Source of the DNA: an uncultured Pseudomonadota bacterium
Lineage (GTDB): Bacteria > Pseudomonadota > Alphaproteobacteria > RF32 > CAG-239
DNA: 54,496 bases
NCBI GenBank assembly: GCA_902494875.1
Contig: CABUUO010000009.1
Location: 1 to 54,496, forward strand
Direction of reading: 5' to 3'
Numbering within the stretch: the stretch's first letter is position 1; each line of letters starts with the position of its first letter. The notes under the pieces were generated by a model. The model did not search any database. It was given only the letters and a program-made list of their open reading frames with translations, and was not told the DNA's origin. This document shows positions 1-8,509 of the stretch, piece after piece. The translations under genes were made by a program, and so were the position numbers.

Positions 1-119
1 CCTTCTTCTGCCAATACTTTTGTAATTGCTGCCGTCAAGGTCGTCTTGCCGTGGTCTACGTGACCGATCGTGCCTATGTTGCAGTGCGGTTTGCTCCGCT
101 CAAATTTCTCTTTTGCCAT
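1..119 (-). CDS. tuf: Elongation factor Tu, N-terminal end (cut by window edge)
   Basis: Only the first 39 residues are inside the window. EF-Tu is the GTPase that delivers aminoacyl-tRNA to the ribosomal A site. The frame opens with MAKEKFERSKPHCNIG and reaches the P-loop GHVDHGKTT at residues 19-27, which is diagnostic for the family. It follows fusA on the same strand across a gap of 159 bp that holds a hairpin repeat (185-259), giving the usual rpsL-rpsG-fusA-tuf order, so it is probably the distal gene of the str operon. A second tuf end lies at the opposite edge of the window in the same orientation. Confidence 0.97.
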   Translation of the reverse strand, partial: MAKEKFERSKPHCNIGTIGHVDHGKTTLTAAITKVLAEE

Positions 120-184
120 TTAGATTTACTCCAAATAAAATTAATATTATAAATAAAAATTAAAATGATTTTAGAGGAGATAAT

Positions 185-259
185 AAGAGTGAAACACGGA
201 GCGGAAAAGCGAAGTGTACATTTTAGACATAAGCATTTGAGCACCGGATTTCGCTCTTA
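185..259 (-). repeat. Hairpin repeat, copy Z, between fusA and tuf
   Basis: An imperfect inverted repeat: the arm at 185-199 (AAGAG.GAAA..CGG type) pairs with 244-259 (CCGGATTTCGCTCTT). The interior carries GCGAAGTGTACA, the same core seen in the intercistronic hairpins at 37022-37072 and 37904-37955. It occupies most of the fusA-tuf gap. It may be an mRNA processing or stability element. The match to the other two copies is looser than their match to each other. Confidence 0.5.
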
Positions 260-278
260 GAATCCCTATAAAATAATT

Positions 279-2354
279 TTAAGCATTCTTTGCTTTCACC
301 TTATCGGCAATATCCTTAGGTACTTCCGCATAATGGTCAAACACCATCGTAAACTGCGCACGACCCTGAGACAGAGAACGCAGCGTGTTTACATAGCCAA
401 ACATATTGGCCAGCGGAACCTGAGCGTCAACAACGCGGGCATTGGCACGCTGATCCATACCGTTGACCATGCCGCGGCGAGAGTTCAGATCACCGATGAT
501 ATCACCCATATATTCTTCCGGCGTAACGACTTCAACTTTCATTACCGGCTCCAGAAGTTTCGGGTTTGCCTGACGCATACCTTCACGGAATGCGGCGCGG
601 GCGGCGATTTCAAAACACATTACGTTAGAGTCCACTTCGTGGTATGCACCGTCATACAGGGTACATTTAACGCCGCTGACCGGATATCCGGCAATAACAC
701 CGGCATCCATAGCAGAACGCAGACCTTTCTCAACGCCCGGGACATACTCTTTAGGTACGTTGCCGCCGACGACGGTATTTTCAAATTCAAAACCGTTATA
801 ACCTTCAATCGGTTCAAACTTGATTTTAACCTTCGCAAACTGACCGGCACCACCGGACTGTTTCTTATGGGTGTATTCAATATCGCAGGGTTTGGTAAAG
901 GTTTCGCGGTAAGCGACCTGAGGATCGCCGACGTTGCACTCAACCTTGAACTCGCGTTTCAAACGATCAACGATAATATCAAGGTGCAATTCACCCATAC
1001 CTTTAATAATAGTTTGACCGGAATCCGGGTCTGAAGAAACACGGAAAGACGGATCTTCCATAGCCAGACGAGACAAAGCCAAGCCCATTTTTTCAACATC
1101 AGCCTTGGTTTTCGGCTCAACGGCCAACTCAATAACCGGATCCGGAAATTCCATGTTTTCCAGAACAATCGGTTTAGCCTGATCGCAAAGCGTATCACCG
1201 GTAGTGGTATCTTTTAAACCGGCCAGCGCGATAATATCGCCGGCATGAGCTTCTTTCAGATCCTCGCGTTTGTTGGCATGCATCAAAAGCATACGGCCGA
1301 CGCGTTCTTTTTTGTCTTTAACCGAGTTATAGATATAAGAACCGGCGGTCATCGTACCGGAATAGATTCGGGTAAATGTCAGTGAACCGACAAACGGGTC
1401 ATTCATAATTTTAAATGCCAAAGCAGCCAAAGGCTGATCATCGGCAGGATGTCTTTCTTCAACAGTATCCGTACCCGGCTTAACGCCTTCAATTGAAGGA
1501 ATGTCCAACGGAGACGGCAGATAGTCGATAACTGCATCCAACAGAGGCTGAACACCTTTGTTTTTGAAAGCTGTTCCGCAGAATACCGGAACAAAATCCT
1601 GAGCCAGCGTACCTTTGCGGATACACTTTTTCAGGGTTTCAACAGAGATTTCCTTGCCTTCAAGGTAATCTTCCATCGCCTGTTCGTCCTGCTCGACGGC
1701 TGTTTCAACCAGCATGTGGTGATATTCTTCAGCTTTATCTTTCAAATCAGCCGGAATTTCTCTTTCTTCAATCGGAGAATCAGCCGTATCGCCGGTATAG
1801 ATGATTGCTTTCATTGTCAGCAAATCAACAACGCCGCGGAACTCTGCCTCAGCACCGATCGGCAGCTGCATAGCCAGCGGACGGGCGCCCAGACGGTCGA
1901 CAATCATGTCAAGGCAGCGGTAGAAATTGGCACCGATGCGGTCCATCTTATTGCAGAAGCAAATACGCGGAACACCGTATTTATCAGCCTGACGCCAAAC
2001 GGTTTCAGACTGCGGTTCAACGCCGGCAACAGAGTCAAAAACGGTAATTGCACCGTCCAGAACGCGCAGCGAACGCTCGACTTCAACCGTGAAGTCAACG
2101 TGGCCCGGCGTGTCAATAATATTGATTCTGTGACCTTTCCAATAACAGGTGGTGGCAGCAGAAGTAATGGTAATACCGCGCTCCTGCTCCTGTTCCATCC
2201 AGTCCATGGTGGCGGCGCCTTCATGCGTTTCGCCGATTTTGTGGTTAACACCCGTATAATATAGGATACGCTCAGTAGTAGTTGTTTTACCGGCATCAAT
2301 GTGAGCCATGATTCCGATGTTTCTGTACAATTCAAGCTTATGTGTACGAGCCAT
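279..2354 (-). CDS. fusA: Elongation factor G
   Basis: Full-length EF-G of 691 residues, the translocase GTPase of translation that also acts with RRF in ribosome recycling. The GTPase motifs are all visible: AHIDAGKTT at residues 17-25, DTPGHVDFT near 81-89 and NKMD near 135. The elongation-factor domains follow, including the domain IV sequence KKQSGGAGQFA and the C-terminal YVNTLRSLSQGRAQ stretch. The length is normal for the family. It lies 21 bp after rpsG on the same strand and before tuf, as expected for the str operon. Nothing looks truncated. Confidence 0.99.
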   Translation of the reverse strand: MARTHKLELYRNIGIMAHIDAGKTTTTERILYYTGVNHKIGETHEGAATMDWMEQEQERGITITSAATTCYWKGHRINIIDTPGHVDFTVEVERSLRVLDGAITVFDSVAGVEPQSETVWRQADKYGVPRICFCNKMDRIGANFYRCLDMIVDRLGARPLAMQLPIGAEAEFRGVVDLLTMKAIIYTGDTADSPIEEREIPADLKDKAEEYHHMLVETAVEQDEQAMEDYLEGKEISVETLKKCIRKGTLAQDFVPVFCGTAFKNKGVQPLLDAVIDYLPSPLDIPSIEGVKPGTDTVEERHPADDQPLAALAFKIMNDPFVGSLTFTRIYSGTMTAGSYIYNSVKDKKERVGRMLLMHANKREDLKEAHAGDIIALAGLKDTTTGDTLCDQAKPIVLENMEFPDPVIELAVEPKTKADVEKMGLALSRLAMEDPSFRVSSDPDSGQTIIKGMGELHLDIIVDRLKREFKVECNVGDPQVAYRETFTKPCDIEYTHKKQSGGAGQFAKVKIKFEPIEGYNGFEFENTVVGGNVPKEYVPGVEKGLRSAMDAGVIAGYPVSGVKCTLYDGAYHEVDSNVMCFEIAARAAFREGMRQANPKLLEPVMKVEVVTPEEYMGDIIGDLNSRRGMVNGMDQRANARVVDAQVPLANMFGYVNTLRSLSQGRAQFTMVFDHYAEVPKDIADKVKAKNA

Positions 2355-2375
2355 TTTCGTTTTCCTATATTAAAG

Positions 2376-2846
2376 TTAGAACTTATAGTGAGAGAAAGCC
2401 TTGTTGGCTTCGGCCATTCTGTGGGTATCTTCGCGTTTTTTAACGGCAGAACCCTTATTGGCGGCAGCGTCTAACAATTCGTTGGCAAGTCTTTCTGTCA
2501 TGGTTGTTTCGGAACGTTTCTTGGCGGCATCAATAATCCAGCGGATGGCCAAAGCCTGACGACGGTCAGCTCTGACTTCGCACGGAACTTGATATGTAGC
2601 ACCGCCGACGCGGCGAGATCTAACCTCAACAACAGGCTTTACATTATCAAGAGCATCATTGAAAATTTTCAGTGCGTCTTGTTTGGTTTTCTGGGCAAGG
2701 ATATCAAAAGCCGAATAAACGATTTTTTCGGCAACGGCCTTTTTACCATGCTCCATAACATTGTTCATAAATTTGGTTACTACTTTATCACCGTATTTGG
2801 CGTCAGGTAGTACGTTTCTTTTTACAGCGCTATGACGACGTGACAT
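2376..2846 (-). CDS. rpsG: 30S ribosomal protein S7
   Basis: 156 residues, the usual length. S7 binds the 3' major domain of 16S rRNA, nucleates assembly of the 30S head and lines the E and P sites. It begins MSRRHSAVKR, and the family core VRSRRVGGATYQVP is present in the middle, followed by the basic stretch ALAIRWIIDAAKKR. It sits 12 bp after rpsL and 21 bp before fusA, so the three genes are almost certainly co-transcribed. In other bacteria S7 represses its own operon by binding the rpsL-rpsG junction. The 12 bp gap here leaves little room for that structure. Confidence 0.99.
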   Translation of the reverse strand: MSRRHSAVKRNVLPDAKYGDKVVTKFMNNVMEHGKKAVAEKIVYSAFDILAQKTKQDALKIFNDALDNVKPVVEVRSRRVGGATYQVPCEVRADRRQALAIRWIIDAAKKRSETTMTERLANELLDAAANKGSAVKKREDTHRMAEANKAFSHYKF

Positions 2847-2858
2847 TATCTATTTCTC

Positions 2859-3230
2859 CTATTTAGGTCTCTTTGCGCCGTACAGAGAACGACGTTGACG
2901 ACGTTTGGCAATACCCTGAGTATCCAAGGTACCGCGGATGATATGATAACGAACACCAGGCAAGTCTTTTACGCGGCCTCCCTTAATCAGCACCACTGAG
3001 TGTTCTTGCAAGTTATGACCTTCACCAGGGATATAGCTGATTACTTCAAAGCCGTTTGTTAAGCGAACGCGAGCCACTTTACGCAGAGCGGAGTTCGGTT
3101 TTTTCGGGGTAGTTGTATAAACCCTTGTACAAACACCGCGTTTTTGTGGGCAAGCTTTCAAAGCCGGAACTTTGTTTCTCTTGACTTTTGGTGTTCGTGA
3201 TTTACGAATTAACTGATTAATTGTAGGCAT
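2859..3230 (-). CDS. rpsL: 30S ribosomal protein S12
   Basis: 123 residues. S12 sits at the decoding centre and controls accuracy. I chose the ATG at 3230 (MPTINQLIRK) and not the in-frame GTG one codon upstream, because AAGGAA lies 7 bases before the ATG and the family always begins MPTINQ. The streptomycin-relevant positions keep the sensitive residues: lysine in KKPNSALRK and in VKDLPGVRYH. It is the first gene of the rpsL-rpsG-fusA-tuf operon, with a GANTC-rich promoter region upstream (3234-3654). Confidence 0.99.
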   Translation of the reverse strand: MPTINQLIRKSRTPKVKRNKVPALKACPQKRGVCTRVYTTTPKKPNSALRKVARVRLTNGFEVISYIPGEGHNLQEHSVVLIKGGRVKDLPGVRYHIIRGTLDTQGIAKRRQRRSLYGAKRPK

Positions 3231-3233
3231 CAC

Positions 3234-3654
3234 TAATTTCCTTAAGTATTAAAATTAAATTAAAAACAACCCAATTTCAAACAAGTAAGAAGGCACACCT
3301 GTACCCTCCCTCTAAATTGAGTCTCGGCATACTAGACTCAGCTTCAGGAATAGTCAACCCCCTTTTTATTTATTTTTCACTTTTTGAGTCTAAAAAGCTC
3401 GACCAGGCAGCACGGACGATTCGAAGGCAGAGAATCGGCAAACGCGCGGAACGACTCTCTCGCGTCATATAAGGATATGTTTTTCCGCACGGTCCGCCGC
3501 CGTGTCGTTTGAGTCTATTTTGAGTCTATTTTCTTATGACCCTGCGGGCAAAATTAACACCGTTTTTTTGATATAAATCATAAAAAAACCTTGCCTTTCC
3601 CTAAATTAAATAATACTCTCCGCTTTAGGTGTTAACATTAAGGGATATTTTGAA
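3234..3654. other. Divergent intergenic region rpsL / kdsD, GANTC-rich
   Basis: No gene is seen in these 421 bases. The region holds eight GANTC sites between 3319 and 3526, at 3319, 3335, 3386, 3418, 3432, 3453, 3511 and 3522 (about 0.8 expected by chance in that length). The last two lie in an 11-bp tandem duplication (GAGTCTATTTT). A GC-rich stretch at 3400-3510 has no clear coding frame. The right part, 3560-3640, is AT-rich and should hold the kdsD promoter, but I see no confident hexamer pair there. Confidence 0.7.
3319..3357 (-). promoter_or_regulatory. Predicted rpsL promoter with GANTC sites at the -10 and near +1
   Basis: On the minus strand TTGACT (3352-3357) is followed after exactly 17 bp by TAGTAT (3329-3334). 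A GANTC site (3335-3339) fills the spacer directly next to the -10 hexamer, and another (3319-3323) falls about where transcription would start. This is the only good sigma-70 match close to rpsL. The hexamers are sequence-based; the start site and methylation role are inferred. Confidence 0.6.
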
Positions 3655-4623
3655 ATGACTGCAGAAAATCCGGACATTATTTCGGCCAAACGGACCATAG
3701 ACAAAGAAATTGAAGCCTTGCGCATGATGGAAGATCAGCTGGATGACAGCCTGACCAAGGCGCTCGACGTGATGCAGAAGACTAAAGGACGCGTTATTAT
3801 TACCGGCATGGGGAAATCCGGACACATTGCCCGTAAGATTGCGGCCACCATGGCCTCAACCGGAACGCCGTCTTTCTTTGTTCACCCGGCCGAAGCCAGC
3901 CACGGCGACCTTGGTATGCTCACTGAAGACGACTGCGTCGTAGCCATTTCCAACGGCGGTGAATCCAAAGAATTGTCAGATATTTTGATTTATTGTAAAA
4001 GATATGGCATTCCTTTGATTGCCATTACCAAAAATCCCGAAAGCTCTTTAGGCAAAGCCGGCGACATTCTCCTGCGGCTGCCTGACGACGGCGAAGCCTG
4101 TCCGCTGGGTCTGGCTCCGACATCTTCAACCACCGCCACCTTGGTTTTGGGCGACATCTTATCTGTAGCCCTGCTGGAGCGTAAGGGCTTTACCAAGACT
4201 GATTTCAAACAGCGGCACCCCGGCGGCAAACTGGGTTCTTTCCTCAAAAAGGTTTCCGATCTTATGCATAAAGGCGACGAAATGCCGCTCATAACCGAAG
4301 ACACTCCCATGCAGGAAGCCATGCTGGTCATGACCTCAAAAATGTTGGGCTGCGTCGGTATCATCTCACCCGACGGCAAACTAAAAGGCATTGTTACCGA
4401 CGGTGATCTCCGTCGTTGTCTGGGACCGGACATTCTCACCAAAAAGGTTTCCGAAATCATGACGTTAAATCCCAAAACCATATCTCCGGATGTCTTGGCC
4501 GCTGAAGCGCTGAAGACCATGAACAGCACCGGCAAAGGCATAACCCAGCTGTTTGTCATTCAAGATGACAAACCGATCGGCATCATTCATATGCATGACT
4601 GCCTGCGTGCCGGAGTTGCTTAA
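3655..4623 (+). CDS. kdsD: Arabinose-5-phosphate isomerase (KdsD/KpsF family)
   Basis: 322 residues. It interconverts ribulose 5-phosphate and arabinose 5-phosphate, the first step to Kdo, the sugar that links lipid A to the LPS core. The N-terminal half is a SIS sugar-isomerase domain (TGMGKSGHIARKIAATMAS near residues 43-61; EASHGDLGM near 82). The C-terminal half holds two CBS domains, ending in a GIIHMHDCLRAG-type tail. It heads the run lptC-lptA-lptB, with lptC starting 3 bp after its stop, so the operon joins Kdo supply and LPS export. A kdsC phosphatase is not between it and lptC, unlike in E. coli. Confidence 0.96.
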   Translation: MTAENPDIISAKRTIDKEIEALRMMEDQLDDSLTKALDVMQKTKGRVIITGMGKSGHIARKIAATMASTGTPSFFVHPAEASHGDLGMLTEDDCVVAISNGGESKELSDILIYCKRYGIPLIAITKNPESSLGKAGDILLRLPDDGEACPLGLAPTSSTTATLVLGDILSVALLERKGFTKTDFKQRHPGGKLGSFLKKVSDLMHKGDEMPLITEDTPMQEAMLVMTSKMLGCVGIISPDGKLKGIVTDGDLRRCLGPDILTKKVSEIMTLNPKTISPDVLAAEALKTMNSTGKGITQLFVIQDDKPIGIIHMHDCLRAGVA

Positions 4624-4625
4624 CC

Positions 4626-5306
4626 TTGATTGACATAGATAAAATAGATTCTCTGTTCAACGAAGATTCGCGGAAAAAGAATAAGACAGAAAAAGACGCC
4701 CTGCTTCGGCACAGCGTATGGGTTCGCAGGGCCAAACTGCTGCTGCCGAGCATAGCTGCGGTTTTAATCGGCCTTCTGATCTTGCTGCCTTCGTTCAGCA
4801 ATGACGAAAAAGAATTTTATCTAGACATCACCCGTCCTCGCAAGGGCGAACTGGAAAAGCTCCATGTTGAAAAAACCGTATTCAACATTACCGACAAAGA
4901 CAATAAAGTCCACAACTTCACGGCCGATAACATTGACGAGACCGCTCCCGGCTCCAAGCTGATTAAACTCACCAACCCGGACGGCGTCATGCCTACGGCC
5001 GAAGAAGACTGGGTTAACATCAAGGCTCCGACCGGATATTACAATCAGTCAGCCAATCAATTGCAGCTGACCGACAATGTCGAGGTTTTTTACAGCGAAG
5101 GAATGAATATAAAGACGCCCGACGCCACATTTGATTTTGCCGCGTCAAAAGCTTTCGGCAACAAACCGGTAACCGCTCAGGGATATATAGGAGACTTGGA
5201 TTCCCAAGGCTTTGAGTTCTATAACAAAACCGGCATTATCGTTTTTACCGGCAAAACCCATATCAAGTTCAAAGAAGAAAGCCTCAAAGGAAAACAGGAT
5301 GAATAA
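4626..5306 (+). CDS. lptC: LPS export protein LptC
   Basis: 226 residues, opening with a TTG codon 3 bp after kdsD; GGAG at 4612-4615 is a plausible ribosome binding site. LptC is the bitopic inner-membrane member of the Lpt bridge that takes LPS from LptB2FG and passes it to LptA. A charged N-terminal segment is followed by one membrane helix (about residues 38-57, LLPSIAAVLIGLLILL) and a beta-rich periplasmic part of the DUF1239 type. The sequence family is poorly conserved, so the call leans on length, the membrane anchor and its place before lptA-lptB. The stop overlaps the lptA start. Confidence 0.9.
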   Translation: MIDIDKIDSLFNEDSRKKNKTEKDALLRHSVWVRRAKLLLPSIAAVLIGLLILLPSFSNDEKEFYLDITRPRKGELEKLHVEKTVFNITDKDNKVHNFTADNIDETAPGSKLIKLTNPDGVMPTAEEDWVNIKAPTGYYNQSANQLQLTDNVEVFYSEGMNIKTPDATFDFAASKAFGNKPVTAQGYIGDLDSQGFEFYNKTGIIVFTGKTHIKFKEESLKGKQDE

Positions 5307-6090
5307 GTTTATACTGACACTTGCCGCCATTTGCTTTTCGGCAGCCGCCGCTTCGGCCCAGTTCATAAACCTGACGGCCGACAAACAGGTAGAATGGGAT
5401 TCCAAAGCACAGAAAATGACTGCTGTCGGCAATGCCGTCGCTACCAAGGACAATATGGAAATAAAAGCCGATAAAATGGTGGCCTATTATGCCAAAAACA
5501 CCTCACCGCAGGCCAAAAACAAAACGACCATCAGCGAAGTTCACGCCGAAGGGCACATAACCATGCGCTCTGAACGGGCTACCGCTTACGGAGATATTAT
5601 GGATTATGACATTGCCGAAGACGCCGTTGTTTTGCGCGGCGCCCCAGCCAAAATCAAAACTGATCGCGAAACCATCACTGCTGATGACAACATCACTTAT
5701 TATCCCGGCAGGCAAAAGGCTGTAGCTACCGGCAATGTATTTGCCCAAGACCAAAAGCAAAACAAAATCTATTCAGACAAAATGGTAGCTTTCTTTAAAA
5801 AGAATGAAAAGTCCGGCTCTTTGGAAATGGAAAAAGTTGAAATCTACGGAAATGTAAAAATCAAAACCCCTGATGCCGACGTCACCGCCGACAAAGGCCT
5901 GTACTTGCCGCAGACCGGCATTGTCAAACTTTTTGACAATGTTTTGATTACGCAGGACGGCAACAAACTCCGCGGTGACTTTGCCGAAACCAATCTCAAT
6001 ACCGGCATCAGCAGGCTGTTGGCCGGTAAAACCTCCAGCGGCCGCGTTTCCGGAATTTTCAAAGAAAAGAAAAAAGATGACCGCAAATAA
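5299..6090 (+). CDS. lptA: LPS transport periplasmic protein LptA
   Basis: 263 residues. LptA forms the periplasmic beta-jellyroll bridge that carries LPS to LptD/E in the outer membrane. The chosen ATG at 5299 follows AAGGAAAACAGG and gives a clear Sec signal peptide (MNKFILTLAAICFSAAAASA, cleavage after about residue 20); the reading frame is open further upstream, but that part overlaps lptC and has no such signal. The OstA-type repeats follow (VEWDSKAQKMTAVGNA near the N-terminus; ITADDNITYYPGRQKAVATG in the middle). The 8-bp overlap with lptC and the following lptB support translational coupling. Confidence 0.95.
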   Translation: MNKFILTLAAICFSAAAASAQFINLTADKQVEWDSKAQKMTAVGNAVATKDNMEIKADKMVAYYAKNTSPQAKNKTTISEVHAEGHITMRSERATAYGDIMDYDIAEDAVVLRGAPAKIKTDRETITADDNITYYPGRQKAVATGNVFAQDQKQNKIYSDKMVAFFKKNEKSGSLEMEKVEIYGNVKIKTPDADVTADKGLYLPQTGIVKLFDNVLITQDGNKLRGDFAETNLNTGISRLLAGKTSSGRVSGIFKEKKKDDRK

Positions 6091-6114
6091 TCTGAAACAG
6101 GAAATAAAACGCTC

Positions 6115-6855
6115 ATGAACAATAACAATTTAGTCTCTAAACTGGAAGTTTTTAACATCGGAAAAAAATACAAAAACCGTCCGGTTCTGCGCAATGTGTC
6201 CCTGAATGTCAAACGAGGTGAAGCCGTCGGCCTGTTGGGACCGAACGGTGCCGGCAAAACGACCTGTTTTTATTGCGTAACCGGACTGATCACACCGGAT
6301 TACGGCGATGTGCATATCGACGGCAAAGACATAACCAACCTGCCGATGTACCGTCGCGCCCGCATGGGCATCGGCTACCTTCCGCAGGAAGCTTCCATTT
6401 TTCGTTCTCTGAGCGTCGAAGACAATATCAAGGCCATTCTGGAAATCGTCATTGAAGACGAAAGCAAACGCGAAAATATGCTGGAAGAACTTTTATCCGA
6501 ATTTTCCATCGCCCATCTGCGTAAATCTCCGGCTATTGCCTTGTCCGGCGGCGAACGGCGCCGTTTGGAAATTGCCCGTGCTCTGGCCAGTCAGCCGAAC
6601 TTCATTTTGCTGGATGAACCTTTGGCTGGTATCGACCCGATCGCCGTCGGCGAAATCCGCAATCTGGTTTCGCAGCTCAAGCACCGCGGCCTCGGCGTAT
6701 TAATTACCGATCACAACGTCCGTGAGACTTTAGATATTACTGATCGGGCTTATATCTTACACGGAGGTACCGTATTAATGGAAGGTACGCCCGAAGAAAT
6801 CGTCGCCAACAAAGAAGTCAGAAAGGTTTATCTGGGCGATAACTTCTCCATGTAA
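6115..6855 (+). CDS. lptB: LPS export ABC transporter ATP-binding protein LptB
   Basis: 246 residues. This is the cytoplasmic ATPase that powers extraction of LPS from the inner membrane with LptF and LptG, which are not in this window. Visible motifs are Walker A GPNGAGKTT (about residues 42-50), the signature LSGGERRR (about 143), Walker B FILLDEPLAGIDP (about 163) and the switch histidine in ITDHNVRETL (about 199). The spacing and the GIGYLPQEASIFR Q-loop are characteristic of LptB. The gap to lptA is 24 bp and to rpoN 23 bp, so the genes are probably one transcript. Confidence 0.98.
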   Translation: MNNNNLVSKLEVFNIGKKYKNRPVLRNVSLNVKRGEAVGLLGPNGAGKTTCFYCVTGLITPDYGDVHIDGKDITNLPMYRRARMGIGYLPQEASIFRSLSVEDNIKAILEIVIEDESKRENMLEELLSEFSIAHLRKSPAIALSGGERRRLEIARALASQPNFILLDEPLAGIDPIAVGEIRNLVSQLKHRGLGVLITDHNVRETLDITDRAYILHGGTVLMEGTPEEIVANKEVRKVYLGDNFSM

Positions 6856-6878
6856 ATTTTCAGCCTGGAGCAAGCAAT

Positions 6879-8369
6879 ATGGCCATAACGCCAAAGCTCG
6901 AAATAAGACAGTCACAGTCTCTCCTGATGACTCCGCAGCTGCGGCAGGCCATTAACCTGTTGCAGATGTCCAATCTTGAACTTTCGGAATTGGTCGAGCA
7001 GGAACTGCAAAACAATCCCCTGCTTGAACGAGAAGACGACGCACTGGCGGCAGACGCTCCGCCGGCGGAACGAACCATTGACGACTACCCGGAAGACCGT
7101 ACTCCCGCACCAGACGAAGATTATATCCCGGACATAGATTATGATAACCAGTTTGACGATTCCGGAAGCGACCGCGAAGGTTATGACTTTGCCTCAAACG
7201 ACTACTCTTGGGACGATTATAACGAGCGTAAAACCCATAACGCCGAAGAGGACTTTGACTACTTTGAAAAAAGGCTGAGTGATGAAAAATCCCTTTACCG
7301 CACGCTTTCCGAACAAATCAACCTTAATTTTTCTACCAGTCTGGAACGAGCGGTCGCGTTGCAGCTGACTGAACAGCTGGACGGCGCCGGATATTTTCGC
7401 GGCAGCATACAGGAAACCGCCCTGAAACTAAATCTTCCCGCCGAACGGGTTGAAAAAGTTCTTAATGTGTTGAAAACTTTTGAACCTTCCGGTATCTTTG
7501 CCCAAAATTTGAAAGAATGCCTGAAAATCCAATTACAGGACATCAATCGTCTTGACCCGCTGATGGAAAGACTGCTTGACAACCTGGATCTTCTGGCCGA
7601 ACGCAGTTACAAGGAACTGAAAAAACGCTGTGCCGTAAATGACGAAGATCTGACTTCTATGATTGCCGACCTTAAATCGCTTAATCCCAAACCCGCCGCC
7701 GGCTTCAACCTTGATATCAACAGCTATGTCATTCCCGACGTTTTTGTCCGCACCAACAAGGCCGGAGACTATCTGGTTGAATTGAATGCCATGACGCTTC
7801 CCCGACTGCTCGTAAACCGCCGCTACTACCGCCGCATAACGTTAGGAAACATTGATAAGGACACCGGACGTTACCTCAAAGAACAAATCGGCAGCGCCAA
7901 TTTTCTGGTTCGGGCGCTTCACCAGCGTGCAGTGACCATATTGAAAGTAAGCGAGGAAATCATCCGCACTCAGCACGAATTTTTTGAAAAAGGCATCGAA
8001 TACCTCAAACCCATGATTTTGCGCGATGTCGCGGAAAATATTGAAATGCATGAAAGCACGGTCAGCCGCGTCACCGCTAACAAATACATCCATACGCCGC
8101 GCGGCATCTTCGAACTTAAATATTTTTTCTCGGCAGCGGCCGGTACCTTAAGCGGCGATGAAGGGACCTCGACTCTCAGCATCAAACACAAAATAAAAAA
8201 ACTGATTGACGAAGAAAAGCCCGAAGACATCCTTTCCGATGACAAACTGGTAGAAATACTGACTCTCCGAGGCATAAAAATCGCGCGACGCACAGTCGCC
8301 AAATACCGCGAAGCTATGGGGATTCCGACTTCCGGCCAACGCAAACGCGAAAAAAGAAACCGCTTGTGA
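6879..8369 (+). CDS. rpoN: RNA polymerase sigma-54 factor
   Basis: 496 residues. Sigma-54 directs RNA polymerase to -24/-12 promoters and needs AAA+ activators. Region I (residues 1-50) is Gln/Leu-rich with LRQAINLLQMSNLELSELV. A strongly acidic linker spans about residues 55-130 and is longer than in many relatives. The core-binding region follows, and the RpoN box ARRTVAKYRE lies near residue 469. Its place after lptB and before hpf-ptsN is the standard proteobacterial arrangement. Spacing to lptB suggests co-transcription; hpf has its own predicted promoter in the gap downstream. Confidence 0.98.
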   Translation: MAITPKLEIRQSQSLLMTPQLRQAINLLQMSNLELSELVEQELQNNPLLEREDDALAADAPPAERTIDDYPEDRTPAPDEDYIPDIDYDNQFDDSGSDREGYDFASNDYSWDDYNERKTHNAEEDFDYFEKRLSDEKSLYRTLSEQINLNFSTSLERAVALQLTEQLDGAGYFRGSIQETALKLNLPAERVEKVLNVLKTFEPSGIFAQNLKECLKIQLQDINRLDPLMERLLDNLDLLAERSYKELKKRCAVNDEDLTSMIADLKSLNPKPAAGFNLDINSYVIPDVFVRTNKAGDYLVELNAMTLPRLLVNRRYYRRITLGNIDKDTGRYLKEQIGSANFLVRALHQRAVTILKVSEEIIRTQHEFFEKGIEYLKPMILRDVAENIEMHESTVSRVTANKYIHTPRGIFELKYFFSAAAGTLSGDEGTSTLSIKHKIKKLIDEEKPEDILSDDKLVEILTLRGIKIARRTVAKYREAMGIPTSGQRKREKRNRL

Positions 8370-8401
8370 AAACGGCTTGACCGGACGCCGGAAGTTTTAG
8401 G

Positions 8402-8428
8402 TTGACATTTAGATAAATATGTTATTAT
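8402..8428 (+). promoter_or_regulatory. Predicted sigma-70 promoter of hpf
   Basis: TTGACA at 8402-8407 is a perfect -35 hexamer. A TATTAT -10 follows at 8423-8428 after 15 bp; a slightly different register would give 17 bp. It lies about 80 bp before the hpf start and after the rpoN stop, so hpf-ptsN can be expressed independently of the lpt-rpoN transcript. Confidence 0.5.
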
Positions 8429-8509
8429 CTCTTTTTCTGATTGTAATCGGCATCAAAGTGTAGTAAATTGATGTTGTAGAAATTTTAATATATTTTGCAA
8501 GGAAGAATT

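Noticed and set aside
2859..3230. Streptomycin-resistance change in rpsL
   Set aside because: Both key lysines are unchanged.
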